Part shown: positions 22,706-34,900 of the stretch, piece after piece
How positions within the stretch are numbered: position 1 is the stretch's first letter
Layout of the letters: every line of letters begins with the position of its first letter
Notes under the pieces: generated by a model
Databases searched by the model: none
Seen by the model: only the letters and a program-made list of their open reading frames with translations
What the model was told of the DNA's origin: nothing
DNA from: Apoderus coryli
Taxonomy: Eukaryota > Arthropoda > Insecta > Coleoptera > Attelabidae
Assembly: GCA_911728435.2 (NCBI GenBank)
Contig: OU452200.1
Span: forward strand, 35,913,715 to 35,977,714
Direction: 5' to 3'
Length of the DNA stretch: 64,000 nt
Program-made: the position numbers and the translations under genes

Positions 22706-23319
22706 TAATCCAGCACAGAAATATGAATTAAACATTTTTTTTCTTAAAATCTAATGTGCAATAACTTTACCTTTAGTTTAGGATTGTAGTCTATTATAAA
22801 CATAACATTATCTAAAAATATGGAATAATTTTACTGCACACAAAAAAAGATATTTAACATTGAATAACCCTTGTATTTTTAATGTCTTCAACGCATGAAA
22901 CATATTGTAACAAACTAGCTCCACGGAATAAGCAATTACGGTAAAATTAAGTCAAAATTTGTTAATTATTGTGTACAGGAAGATTCCTCATTTAAAATTC
23001 TATAGATTAATGTAAATTTCATTATCTCAGCTTTCAGTTATTCCTGTTATTTCTGGAGATCGCTTCCCAGTTGCAAAACACGCCAAAAATCACAACGTAA
23101 TAAGCACCACATGTAAACAAAGTTTTCTAATGCCTGGAATATTCGTGATATAGAAACGCGACAGGTTGCATCATCTAGTACGAACCTACACTTACTACTA
23201 TCCGAGATGTCATCCATCTAAAGCAAAGGGTAACTTGCTGAGACATTTTCATAATTCTATCACGAACTTATCTATATCACGAACATACCTTACTTTACCC
23301 TACTCGGAATATTTGGTAT

Positions 23320-23650
23320 CTAGCAGTTCTTCAGCCATCCATTCACAATTTTCCTAATGAAGTTCCTACCTTCGTCAGCAATTTGTTTAAATTTTTGTCC
23401 AATACGTTTTTCTAGGTCAAATGCATTTCCCTTTGTAATCACTCCATAAATTGTGGACACTGATAACTTAGTCAGCTTGTTATTTTTTTTACAGATATTT
23501 AAATAACATTCTTCATGTTTGTTTTTAAGGCACTCAAATATATTTAAAATTATTCGTAGACACCGCACATGTAAATCTTTATTTTTAAATTCTGCACTAC
23601 AGTTTAGATTATCATGTTCGAATGGTCTCCAAAATGCCATATTGCAACAG
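23320..23650 (-). pseudogene. Transposase-like N-terminal fragment (unassigned)
   Basis: A minus-strand open stretch reads RIILNIFECLKNKHEECYLN, then KLTKLSVSTIYGVITKG, and ends GRNFIRKIVNGWLKNC. The spacing of a helical 'IxxVxxYxxK' part and 'TxxSxxTIxxI' resembles the N-terminal part of a family of transposon-derived DDE proteins in insects. No catalytic core is visible. The foldback element that starts at 23679 lies right at its 5' side, so the rest of the ORF may have been cut off by that insertion. Confidence 0.35.
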
Positions 23651-23678
23651 TTAAAAAAAATTAAATATACAAACAAGA

Positions 23679-25030
23679 TACAGTGTGTCCCCTCTCAATT
23701 GGAAAAAACTTCTGGGGCATATTGAGGAACCATAGACAAGCAGTTTGAGATAAGAGACTGATGTCCGGAAGTGCATGGTTTTCAAAATACAGGGTGTAAA
23801 AGTTTTTTTCAAAAAACCTTTTTTTATCAATATCTCAGATACGTTAACCGATTTTCATGAAATTCGCTGGTGATGTAAGCTTAATAAGACGCTCAGTTAT
23901 CACTAATTAAATGTTAATTATGACTTCCAGTGACGCCCCGGGGGACAGTGTCACGAATAAAAATGACAAAAAAAAATGTACGCTACTGACTTTTTTGAAA
24001 ATTTTATATATTGTTTAGAAAGCTCAGTTAAAAATACAACTTTTTTGTCACTTGATATTTTTTCGTATCTCTCTCCGTTTTCGAGAAAAAATTTGTATTA
24101 AAAGCTTTATTAAAAGGTTCATTATTATTAGAAAGAAAAACAAGGAGGCCTTTTTACAAATCATTTATTTTTAATAGTGGAGCAAATGCTCAAAGTGCAT
24201 TTCGATGCATTTTCTAGTTTTTTTGCGAGATATTCTGCACGAGCTGCTGGAAGATGTACCCCTCCAGTTGCGTAGAGAGGCCTGGTTCCAACACGATGGT
24301 TGTCCAGCGCATTTTGCGCGCACCGTGAGAGGTTACCTCGACCAAACCTACAACAACAGGTGGATTGGTAGAGGTGGTCTCTTGTTGGTAGAGGTGGTCC
24401 CTTGGCCAGCAAGGAGTTGTGGCAGCGGAATTTATCGCGAACGATTCAGGCGTGTTTGCTCGGGTGCGCGAATCCTGGCTCGACAGGTGCAGAAAATGCA
24501 TCGAAATGCATGGTGACTTTGAGCATTTGCTCCACTATTAATAATAAATTATTTGTAGAAAAGCCTCCTTGTTTTTCTTTCTAATAATAATGAACCTTTT
24601 AATAAAGTTATTAAAAACTTTTTCTCGAAAACGGAGAGATACGAAAAAATATCAAGTGACAAAAAAGTTGTGTTTTTAGCTGAGCTTTCTAAAAAATATA
24701 TAAAATTTTTTAAAAAAGTCAGTAGCGTACATTTTTTTTTGTCATTTTTATTCGTGACACTGTCCCCCGGGGCGCCACTGGAAGACATAATTAACATTTA
24801 ACTAGTGCTAACTGAGCGTCTTATTAAGCTTACATCACCAGCGAATTTCAAGAAAATCGGTTAACGTGTCTTTGAGATATTGATAAAAAAGATTTTTTGA
24901 AAAAAACTTTGACACCCTGTATTTTGAAAACCATGCACTTCCGGACATCAGTCTCTTATCTCACACTGCTTGTCTATGGTTCCTCAATATGCCCTAGAAG
25001 TTTTTTCCAATTGAGAGGGGACACCCTGTA
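23679..25030. mobile_element. Large foldback element, ~535 bp arms, mariner-like transposase remnant in the loop
   Basis: Left end TACAGTGTGTCCCCTCTCAA mirrors right end TTGAGAGGGGACACCCTGTA, and a TA flanks both. Arms pair almost continuously to ~24216 on the left and ~24491 on the right, including ATGCACTTCCGGACATCAGT and the GACGCCCCGGGGGACAGTGT block. The 275 bp spacer and the start of the right arm encode the C-terminal part of a mariner-like transposase. It is non-autonomous but preserved well enough for both arms to be followed by eye. Confidence 0.9.
24226..24541 (+). pseudogene. Mariner-like transposase C-terminal remnant
   Basis: Reads LRDILHELLEDVPLQLRREA, WFQHDGCPAHFARTVRGYLD and NNRWIGRGG...PWPARS. 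This is the second-Asp block (W.Q.DGAPAH) and the RWIGRGGP.WPPRSPDL motif of an insect mariner-like DDE transposase. After a deletion and frame change it resumes VAAEFIANDSGVFARVRESW, LDRCRKCIEMHGDFEHLL and a stop at 24541. That last part lies in the right arm of the foldback, so the left arm carries the same coding bases in reverse. The catalytic third acidic residue region is deleted, hence inactive. Confidence 0.8.
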
Positions 25031-25039
25031 GAAAATAGT

Positions 25040-25650
25040 TACATGCCGACTAGGAAATCTGAATTTAGCACAAAAAAACTGATAAAAGAACACTCTTCGA
25101 TATTAAATTTCAACGTGAATTTCGTAAACGGTAGTAGTTAAAGGGGCAGTTGAAATTCAGTAAATTTGTGTAAATTCAAAAAATTTAAATTTTTAAATTC
25201 CTTATTGATTTTTTTAAAATTGGTTTATACAAAATATACAAGGTGGTGTTCCTGTAAACGATTAATTTGAGAATTGGCAGCATTTTTTGTAGTAATAAAG
25301 AACTAATTATGCCATAACTACCTAACCTAACTACTAAATACCTATAAACTCATTTAATCAGACATTTTCAGGGCACCTAATATTATTTTAATTCAATGCC
25401 CCTTGCCCCCTCTTAAGAAAACCTCTAGCGGCGCCCATGAGTCAGTACCTAAATATAACGGTATTACACATATTTTTGTTGCAAAAAAAAATGGAATTTG
25501 AAATGAAAACCATAGTAGCAATTTCATTTTTATAAAAAAAAATATTTTATTCAATTGAGTTGCAGCTGGGGCTCCGCTATTTGACTAATCCATTGAGCAA
25601 ATAATAATAATACATTTATTTGCATTCAAATCATAACAACGTACAGATTA
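25040..25650. other. Intergenic DNA, no gene recognised
   Basis: AT-rich with one ATACAAGGTGGTGTTCC transposon-tip-like scrap near 25239. No coding signal. Confidence 0.4.
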
Positions 25651-25659
25651 AGTCAGAAT

Positions 25660-27270
25660 ATCATAAATACATAACATAATAATGAATTGTTATGCAAAAT
25701 GGAGTTGAGTTGAGTAACCCCTAACTTTTTGAAGTCCTCTGGTATGTTATTGTATAGCATATAAATTTGGTAAGTAAATGATCTCTCGAATAATGAAGTT
25801 TTGTGAGGCGGGGGCGAAATAAGTCCGCGAAAACGTAAGTTCAACGTATGAACATCAGTCCTATATTTAATTTTATTAGAGAGGTATGGAGGACGATGGT
25901 TATTTATTATATTATGACATAAAACTAGCGAATGTAACTTTCTTCGATCCTGCATGCTCAGCCACATAGCCTCCCTCAATTTGTGCGAAACGGGCTCAAA
26001 TTTTCTAATTCCATACACGAATCTAAGGCAGGATTTCTGAACTTTTTGAATTCTGTCTTATCAGAACAATCTAGGCACGGTCCATACACAACATCACAGA
26101 AGTTAAAGTAGCTTAAGACTAAACTATCGGTAAGTTTTTTTTTCAAAGGTTGTGATAGTAGATGCCTATGGGGATATAACATCTTTAATGACGAATATGC
26201 TCTCTGGATATTGATGCTCACATGCTTCTTAAACCACAATTCGACATCCAATTCCAAGCCAAGATTTCTTGTTGAAGTTGAGAACGTTAAACTTGAGTTA
26301 TTTACTTTGATATTCAGTTGCAACTCCAACAAGCGCCTGTTTTTACCAAAGACAAGAACGTCAGACTTAGAGGCATTGATCATGAGACCGTGCTATTGGA
26401 AGAGCTCCACAATTCTGTTAATATCCTCGTTAATATCTTGATTAGCTAGATAATAGTCGTCATAAGTAAAGACGTAGTAAATTTGCCGGTCATCCGCAGA
26501 TATATGCTCCTTGCAATGCTTTAGACTTGACCCTATGTAGCATGTGTAAATGTTAAACAATAAAGGTGAAAGTATTGAGACTTGTGGAACTCCACACGTC
26601 AGTCTTTCCTTTGAAGATTCCCCATTACTTGTTTGAACAAATTGAAACCTGTTTTGCAAATAGCTGTGAAAGAATCTGATTGACTATTCAGAAAACCCAA
26701 CAAATTTCAAAACGGATAGAAGCGTCTCATGATCAATTGTGTCAAATGCCTTAGAATAATCCAACAGAACAAGCACCGTGCTCTTGCCTTGGTCCGTCGC
26801 ACGAATTATGTCATCAACAATGTCCAAAAGCGCTGTAGCACAGCTGTAGCCTGGTCTAAAACCTGATTGATGTTCAGGTAAAATATTGTATTTGTTTACA
26901 TACGAGAGAATCTGAAGGTACATAATTTTTTCTAAAACCTTTGAAAGTACTGGAAGGACACTAATCGGTCTAAGATCATTTATAGAAGTTATTGTACTTG
27001 TCTTGGGGAAAGGAATTATCTTTGAAACCTTCCATTCATCTGGAAACTGGCCTTCTAAAATGCAAGAATTTATTATATTTGTTATGTAGGGTAGAATGTG
27101 CGGAAGACATAAAACGACCATCTCTAAATTAATCTTATCGGCCCCAGTAGCTAATGTTAATCATGTGGATTATTCAAAACTTCCGGGATAGTTAGCGATG
27201 CTTGTTTATTGTGTATATCTAGCTCTCTCAGTTTTTTCCAAAGCTCCTTAACATTGCCGCCCCCGTTATG
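25660..27270 (-). pseudogene. Non-LTR retrotransposon relic (CR1/Jockey-like), 5'-truncated
   Basis: Read on minus from ~27270: NVKELWKKLRELDIHNKQAS (linker), then LPYITNIINSCILEGQFPDE, DLRPISVLPVLSKVLEKIMY, HQSGFRPGYSCATALLDIVD and LLDYSKAFDTIDHETLL (catalytic first Asp). Further motifs are CGVPQVSILSPLLFNIYTCY, a degraded HISADD in place of Y/F-ADD, NASKSDVLVFG, and the tail YGIRKFEPVSHKLREAMWLS with SLFERSFTYQIYMLYNNIP. Three or more frame breaks separate these. The endonuclease domain is absent. It is a dead copy by the usual 5' truncation. Confidence 0.9.
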
Positions 27271-27829
27271 ATTATTAATGACAAAAAATACGCACGTAAA
27301 ATAGTTTCTAATATACCGATTTGTGAAATATCTGCATATTTTGTTTAAATACCTTTACAATACCTCATTAAAAGAATTTAAGTTTTATCGGCCCATTATT
27401 TATTTTTATCTGGACAGTAGTTGGTACCTAGTTAATACAATTTGTTATGAATAACTAATCAGTATTATAACTCTCAAAGATTAACTACTCTACTTATTGC
27501 TAAACAATGTATTTGTCCATGATATTATTTTTCTTTTAATGTAGGTATTTGTTTAGCTTTTGTCGACAAAAATTTTAACTTGAGTTTTAAGAATTATCTA
27601 TCTCTGAAAGTATGCATTACCGTATCGTACAACTTATCTATATCTTGTGAGACAAAATAGATAAATAATAATACCTACATGAGGGTTGACATTTACCTCG
27701 GGTAAATTTTTCCTAAATGCTCATTCACGGTCGATAATGTTTACATTATACCTACTGTTATGTATTTTGACTCTATAATATACAAAATACAAATATAATT
27801 TTTTATTAAAAGTTTGCTTTATTTTTTTT

Positions 27830-28925
27830 TCTTTCGGATATTGGGTTATAGGCGTCTCAAGAGGGATCTTAAGAAAAACATTCGGGATGAAAAGGTATCC
27901 AAATTTAATCAGATGTTGTTTGTCTCCTCTAATAAATCCAAAACTGTGTGGGATACTCTTGAAGTGGCGAGAGTTTTCTCAAATTACTATGGCTCTAATA
28001 TTGAGATAAGCCTGAATCAGCACTTTAATAACAGGTTATCGGACCGGTGCACGACCTGTGACAATAACCCACGTTCCATGTTTTTTACTCCTGTCATCGA
28101 AATTGATATTAGGCTTGTTATAAATGGCTTAACTAACAAAAAGTCTACGGGTGAAGATCAACTACCCGTTTTTCTATTGAAGTGTTGCATTGAAGAACTT
28201 GCGCCAATCCTGAGCGAACTCAGAAATATTTCAGTCTCGTCCGGTGTATTTCCAGTCGAAAAAGGGGGATGCTGCAGATGTTGAAAACTACAGACCCCGC
28301 ATAGCGCTATTGAGTGTCATATCGAAGATTTTTGAAAGGGTAATGTCAGATCAAATTTTCAATTTTTTAAATGAGAATCATATTTTGGCGGATTGCCAGC
28401 ACGACTTCAGGAGGGGCTTCTCGACGGAGTCATGCATAACCGATTTCGTTCAGAGGACCTCACTGATAGGGGGGAGTATGTCACTGCCTTATTCTTTGAC
28501 TTGTCTAGGGCATTTGATACGGTTGATAAAGGCTTTGTGTCCTCCAAGCTCTTTTGTATGGGTCTTAGGGGAAACGTGAACAGCTGGATCTTCTCATACT
28601 TAAATCAACGTAGATTTCGCGTCCGAATAAGTTTATTTATCTGAGTATGAGAATGTAAATGTGGGTACTCCCCAGGGTAGTGTTTTGGGCCCTCTTCTGT
28701 TCTCGTTGTTTGTTAATGACTTACAACTTTCCTTTGCCAAACCCTTCATGTCTGCGGATGATACGTCTCTGGTTATATCTGATAGGGATCCTAAGGTTCT
28801 ACAAACAAAGATTTGTTTATTCAACGATTGCATATAACATAATCTCCTGGGGTAGATCTTGAGAGATGTATCGTGTTTTTGTTATACAAAAAAGAATAAT
28901 ACGTTCAATATTTAATCTACCTTAT
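27830..28925 (+). pseudogene. Non-LTR retrotransposon RT relic upstream of the transporter exon
   Basis: Plus-strand pieces read NGLTNKKSTGEDQLPVFLLK, VENYRPRIALLSVISKIFER, NENHILADCQHDFRRGFSTE, TALFFDLSRAFDTVDKGFV (catalytic block), VGTPQGSVLGPLLFSLFVND and FAKPFMSADDTSLVISD (a YADD-equivalent). A deletion then leads to MYRVFVIQKRIIRSIFNLPY. Frameshifts at ~28255, ~28440 and ~28640 kill it. The relic ends only ~35 bp before the acceptor of the first recognised transporter exon at 28960. Confidence 0.88.
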
Positions 28926-28959
28926 AATTTAATAATAATAATAATAATATACATTTCAG

Positions 28960-31900
28960 AACAAAATGGCAAAGATTCAATTCCAATACCCACGGATATT
29001 GTCCAGAAAACTATTGGCGTCTTGGGTAGATGGCATATCTGGATATGTTTAGCCATTTTCCTAGTGAAATTTCCAGTGGCCTGGCATCAGTTGAGTATCG
29101 TCTTCGTGGCAGCTCCAATGGCCTTTTCCTGCATCGACGAGGCATTTGACAAATGTTCACCGAACTGTACTGCACATGTTTTCAACAGGTAATGATTTTT
29201 TTTTATTCTCAAGAGGATCAGCCGCTTTGTTACCTTCCCCAAGCAATCTAATAAGCTGTAGTGCTGAGGGACTGCAGATTCTTGCAACGTCCTCAGGTGA
29301 AATTTAGTTTAGTTTAGTACTTTTGACTCTAAGCATTGACACAGTGTTCATTAGAATACATAAAGCTCTACCGATTAAGAAAACAAATTACGGGATCATA
29401 TGTCAAAATTCTGACAATGGATTGACATACATCATTTCTGACACCATAATCTGACGATTCAGAAAAAATGCTACAACTTTGCTAATTTAAACTATATACA
29501 GTATGTCCACGAATGCGGTTAACAAGAGGACAAATGGACCAAATATTGAAAGTTACGAAAAAAAGTTATTCTTGATAAAAATGTTTGGGTCTGGTAAAGT
29601 TGGGGACCCACGGAATTTCGCAAAAATTTTTTTTTTACTTAAAAGCTCTATTGTAATAGAACACTTTTTCAAAAAAAAATTTATGGATAAAGCACTTTTG
29701 AAAGAGAAAAATGATTTTAAAAGTTGAATAAAACAAGACGTTCACGCAACGCAGTAGTAAAAATACGCTAATAACATCACACAGTATTTACAGTGTTGCC
29801 AAGTGATTTTATTTTCACTGAGTTTTAAATGTACTGCACTAGTATTGTGTAATCGTACTTTAAAAACTGAAAGGAATAAATAAACAAAAATAAAAAAATT
29901 ACCTACTTCACCACCTATAAATATTTAAATGGTCAAACTAATACCTTAACTAAAATAAACCTAATTTAACCCAACTACCCAATCCAACATCATTCACCCA
30001 CATTAACCTAACTACCTAACCCAACCCAATCTAACCACACTATCCCAATTTAATCTAACCAAACTACCCCAATATAAGCACACTAACCCAACCCAATCTA
30101 ACCACACTATCCCAAACTAATCTAACCAAACTACCCTAATATAAGCACACTACCATAAAGTAACTCAAACTAACCCCATATAACTCACCCAAACTACTTA
30201 ACCCAACCCAATCTAACGGAACTACCCCAATATAACTTACCCAAACTAACCTAACTACCTAACCCAACCCACACTAGCGAAACTACCCCAATAGAACTCA
30301 GCCAAACTAACCTAACTACCCAACCCAAGTAACAAAACTACCCAGCCCAACTATAATATTAATTTTAAACTAAGAAATCAGAGCGAATCCAGACTACTTT
30401 CACTATAATCGCTAGAAGCAAATAAAATACTAACTTGTCTTAACTTGCAGAAAAATAATTTTTGCGCATATAACCTATATTCTTGTTTGGTAGAATTGGT
30501 AAATGTAAATAAACTTGTAACACACTAACCCTATCTTAATATTTTTGCAAATTTATTTTACTTAAAAAAGGGGTTTAATGTGGTCTGTGTGTCTTCAGTA
30601 GGAATTCTGTGGGTCATCAAGGTTACTAAATAGAAGAATACCCCATAAATAGTTTATATATTTAGCGGGTTATGGCGCTTTTTGTTCCAAAAGAAGCGAG
30701 GCATTTTAGATCTTTATTATTTATTTAAGAACGAAAAACTGTATGATCCATTGATTTTTTGGTTTAATTCATCTCTATTTAAGGTAAGCTTTATAAAAAG
30801 TTAAGAAAAAGTGTCAAATTCTGTGGGTCCCCAAGTTTACCAGAACCAAAATGTTTGCTTGTATAAAATTAAACAAGAGCAAACAGTCATATTTTGGTGT
30901 CTTAGCGTAAAATGATAAATAGAAAAAAATGCTCCAAATTTAATCCTGACCCTGATTTCAGAGTTACAGAAGAATATTTAAATTTATAGTGCATTGCTAC
31001 GGAAGTAGTCACTGCTCTTATCGCTATGTGGTAGAGGAATTCCACCGCAAATTTCCTGGCGTATACGTTTCGAAAGTTGCTGAACACAAATTGGTGAAAA
31101 AATTGGAAAGGACAGGATCAGTTTTTGATATTAAAAAAGAAAAGAAACAATATAATGAAGACGATGCCAGTACAGTTTTGATATTGGAATCAGTAAATGA
31201 AAATCCATTGCTTTCTTTAAGAAACAGGGCTAAGAATTGAGAGGTGGTGCGAAAATCTACCATTCAAAAAGTTTTAAAAGAAAATAAAATTTATCCTTAC
31301 AAGCCTCATTTCAATCAAACGTTGGAGGCTGGGGATGAAGCAAAAAGGCTAGATTTTTCTTTGTGGGTTGGAAATCAGATTTTAAACGGCAATATAAATT
31401 TTCACAAGCTTATAATATTTTCTGATGAATCAACATTTTCAACCAACAGAACTGTAGCTTCTCAACATGTGAGATATTGGAGTAAAGAGAATTTAATTTT
31501 CGTTTCAATTTTCATTTAATTTGTTTTACTTTATGTTTATGCCTTTTTGACACGCCCTGTTTAATAAAAATAATTTTTTTCATAGTAGTTCTTATTGTTT
31601 CGACAAGCAAAAATTTTTATCAAGAATAACTTTTTTTCGTATCTTTCAATTTTTGGTCCATTTGTCCTCTTGTTAACCGCATCCGTGGACATACTGTATA
31701 TATATTACTGTGTGATTAAAATTAACGGAGATAGCTATTGAGTAAAATTTACGTGATCACCCTGTACCTATTGGTTTTGCAGGTCCTTATTTACGGAAAC
31801 AATAGCATCAGAATGGGACTTTGTGTGCGAAAAACAATATTTGGTGGACTTTGCCCAAACAGTAACTATGCTAGGCATATTATTCGGCAATATGCTCTTT

Positions 31901-34900
31901 GGATATCTTTCGGATAAGTAAGTGCATTAAAATAAATTAATCAAATTTCTTATCATCTATAATAGAATAATAATCATTATTTTTAAAACTTAGATTAACA
32001 GAAAAAGAAAAAAATGGGTAATCATAAATCAAAATTTGTTTAAATAATAATAATAAACAAATAAAGATTTAAATCTGTTTGAAATGAAATTGTTAACAAG
32101 ATACTCGAGAGTAAATAATCACTTAACAGGCATGAGATACTTAGAAGTTATGAATGGAATAAAATGGTTTGCTTCCTGTTAATTTCTATTGTAAGTCAAC
32201 GCGTTGTAACTTTAAATAAAAATAATGGTTGAAGTGGTAGGTATAAGTATATCACGCGATACAGATTTCGCCATATAATTCTACTTACTTAGCCATTAAT
32301 TTAATAACTAGCTCTAGGTATGCATTGCTAATTTTTATAGATTTGAATAGAATATATGTAAGTACATGGTCATTCATTATATTTTGACACACACCTAGAG
32401 CCCTTATTACTAATAATCTTTCATTTTTCTTTGTTCTTGAGCCATTTTTCTTTTTTTTTTTTTTGGGTTTAAGGTTCTCGAAAGCAACTTTTTTAATTTT
32501 TTAACGAAATTTTACGAGGTTTCGACGATGATTTATCGTCTTCTTCAGGTTATTCTAAAAATTAAAACTTAGGATATAAAATAACATTCTAAAAATTACA
32601 TTGTTTAAACTAAAATAAAAATTAAAAAAGTTGTTTTGGAAAACCTTAAACCCAAAGAAAAAAATGCAAAAATTAAAAAAAGTTGTTTTCGAGAAACTTA
32701 AACCGAAATAAAAAAAAAATCAAAAATTTTAAAAGTTGTTTTCAAAAATCTAAAACCCAAAGAAAGAAAAATGCAAAAATTAAAAAAGTTGTTTTCAGAA
32801 CCTTAAACCCAAAGAAAAAAACAAAATACAATAATTAAAAAAATGTTGTTTTCGAGAACCTTAAACCCAAAGAAAGAAAAATGCAAAAACTAAAAAAGTT
32901 GTTTTCGAGAACCTTAAACCCAAAGAAAACTAAATACAAAAATTAAAAAAAGTTGTTTTCGAGGACCTTACACTTGGAGAAAAAAAATGCAAAAATTAGA
33001 AAAAGTTGTTTTCGAGAACCTCAAACCGAAATTTAAAAAAAAAATACAAAAATTAAAAAAAGTTGTTTTCGAGAACCTTAAACCGAAATAAAAAAAAATA
33101 CAAAAATTAAAAAAAATTTGATTTCCAGAACCTTAAACCGAAATAAAAAGAAATACAAAAATTAAAAATGTTGTTTTCAGAACCTTAAACCCAAAGAAAA
33201 AAAAAATACAAAAATTAAAAAAATGTTGTTTTCGAGAACCTTAAACCCCTAAGAAAAAAAAATTAAAAAAGTTGTTTTTGAGAACCTTAAACCCAAAGAA
33301 AAAAAATACAAAAATTAAAAACATGTTCTTTTCGAGAACCTTAAACCCAAAGAAAAAAATGCAAAAATTAAAAAAAGTTGTTTTCGAGAATCTTAAACCG
33401 GAATAAAAAAATACAAAAATTTTAAAATTTGTTTTCAAGAACCTTAAACCCAAAGAAAAAAAATGCAAAAATTAAAAAAATGTTGTTTTCTAGAACTTTA
33501 AACCCAAAGAAAAAAAACAAAAATTAATAACAATTCTGTACTATCTTGTAAAACTATTGGAATAAAAAAAAATGTAGTTTACAAAATTGACAAAAAATTA
33601 ATTAGGCCTTATATTTTAAATGGAACACCCTGTATATTATTATTATTATTTTTTTTCTCCTGCCTGCACTTAAACAGAGTTTAATGACCATTTAGCGCCC
33701 GCTCTTTTTTTTTTTTTTTTCATAGATGGCGCTACTGTTAGATTTGCAATAATAACGTTAACATCAGTAGTTTTCACTCACTTAACTTAATGTGAATTCC
33801 ATCTAGAGGATAAGTTGACAATTAATTGAGAAAGTTTACTTATAGGTAGTCGTCTGCCATTCCGCTAAACTCATTTAATTATTTAAAATTGTCCATTATT
33901 AATTAGTAATCACATAAGGTTATCTGATCTGAGTTTGTCAAAGGATAACGCATATTGTCATGTACGTCAAAAAATACTCCCATTAATTACTGTCAAAAAC
34001 TGTCAGTTCATAACAGTAATAATTAATTATTAAAATAAAGAGTAGTAATAGTAGTAGTAGTAAAGAGTAAAAGAGGCAGGCGAAAAACAGTTGTAAGCAC
34101 CACTGGCGGTAAAGCCGCTGCAGCCCATCGCTGTATAGCTGCCCTCGCTCGCTTCGCTCACTCGTGCGTCTATACAGCGGCGGGCTGCAACGAATGCTTT
34201 ACTGCCCTTTATACTTAATATACTATTACAACATGCAGATTTGGACGCAAAAATCCATTAGTTTGGGCTGTAATTCTTCAGGCAGTATCTGGTACTGCTG
34301 CAGCATTCTCACCATGGTTCACCTTGTTTCTGGTAATGCGATTTCTAGCAGCATTAGCGACAGGAGGTACTATGGTAACCAGTTTTGTACTAGTCATGGA
34401 ACTCGTAGGTAGGTACGTTGTTTTTGATTCCACATGCATTAAAAACTAATCAAGTGACTTCTGCTTTGACAGGTACTGAATGGCGAACGATTCTAGGCAT
34501 TCTCTATCAGATCCCATTCACAATGGGTCATCTCACCTTACCGTTAATCTCATATTATCTACGGGACTGGAAATTCTTCCAAATTGCTATTTCCGTACCA
34601 TCATTGTTCCTTATTTTCTATTTCTGGGTACTGCCGGAAAGTCCCAGATGGTTGCTAGCTGTGGGTCAAACAGAACGTGCCGTAGAAGTGCTCACAATGG
34701 CGGCAAGCAAAAACAATTTACCGACAGGTCAGTTGGTTGTCGGAACTAGCGCGAAGGACTAATACGATTATAATTTTTACAGCTAATATCAAAAGTGATG
34801 TGGAACTGTACCTGGAGAAAAAGTCGGCTAACGATAGGAATGCCAAGACGGATCAATCTAGAGATGTTCCAAAAGCGAATATCTTGGATCTGGTTAGAAC

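Larger units (their letters stand above)
29497..31698 (+). mobile_element. Mariner-like DNA transposon in transporter intron, ~90 bp inverted ends
   Basis: Left end TACAGTATGTCCACGAATGC mirrors right end GCATCCGTGGACATACTGTA, and pairing runs on through AACAAGAGGACAAATGGACC and AAAAAAGTTATTCTTGATAA for ~90 bp at high identity. TA duplications flank both ends. A decayed transposase lies in the right half and a CTAACC-rich simple stretch in the left half. The whole element fits inside the intron 29189-31782, ending 84 bp before the next exon. Confidence 0.92.

Noticed and set aside
29935..30345. Internal telomeric repeat tract
   Set aside because: No clean CCTAA or CCTGA unit repeats; phrases vary and the tract lies within a transposon, so composition alone suggests telomere.
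33241..33468. Minus-strand 75-codon ORF rich in Phe and Gly
   Set aside because: It follows the minisatellite period (FFFGFKVLK-type text repeated), an artefact of the tandem unit.
34164..34412. ORF running from the hairpin element into the transporter exon
   Set aside because: The exon's true frame is set by the splice phase from the preceding exon (LSDK|FGRKNP); this ORF is a different frame.
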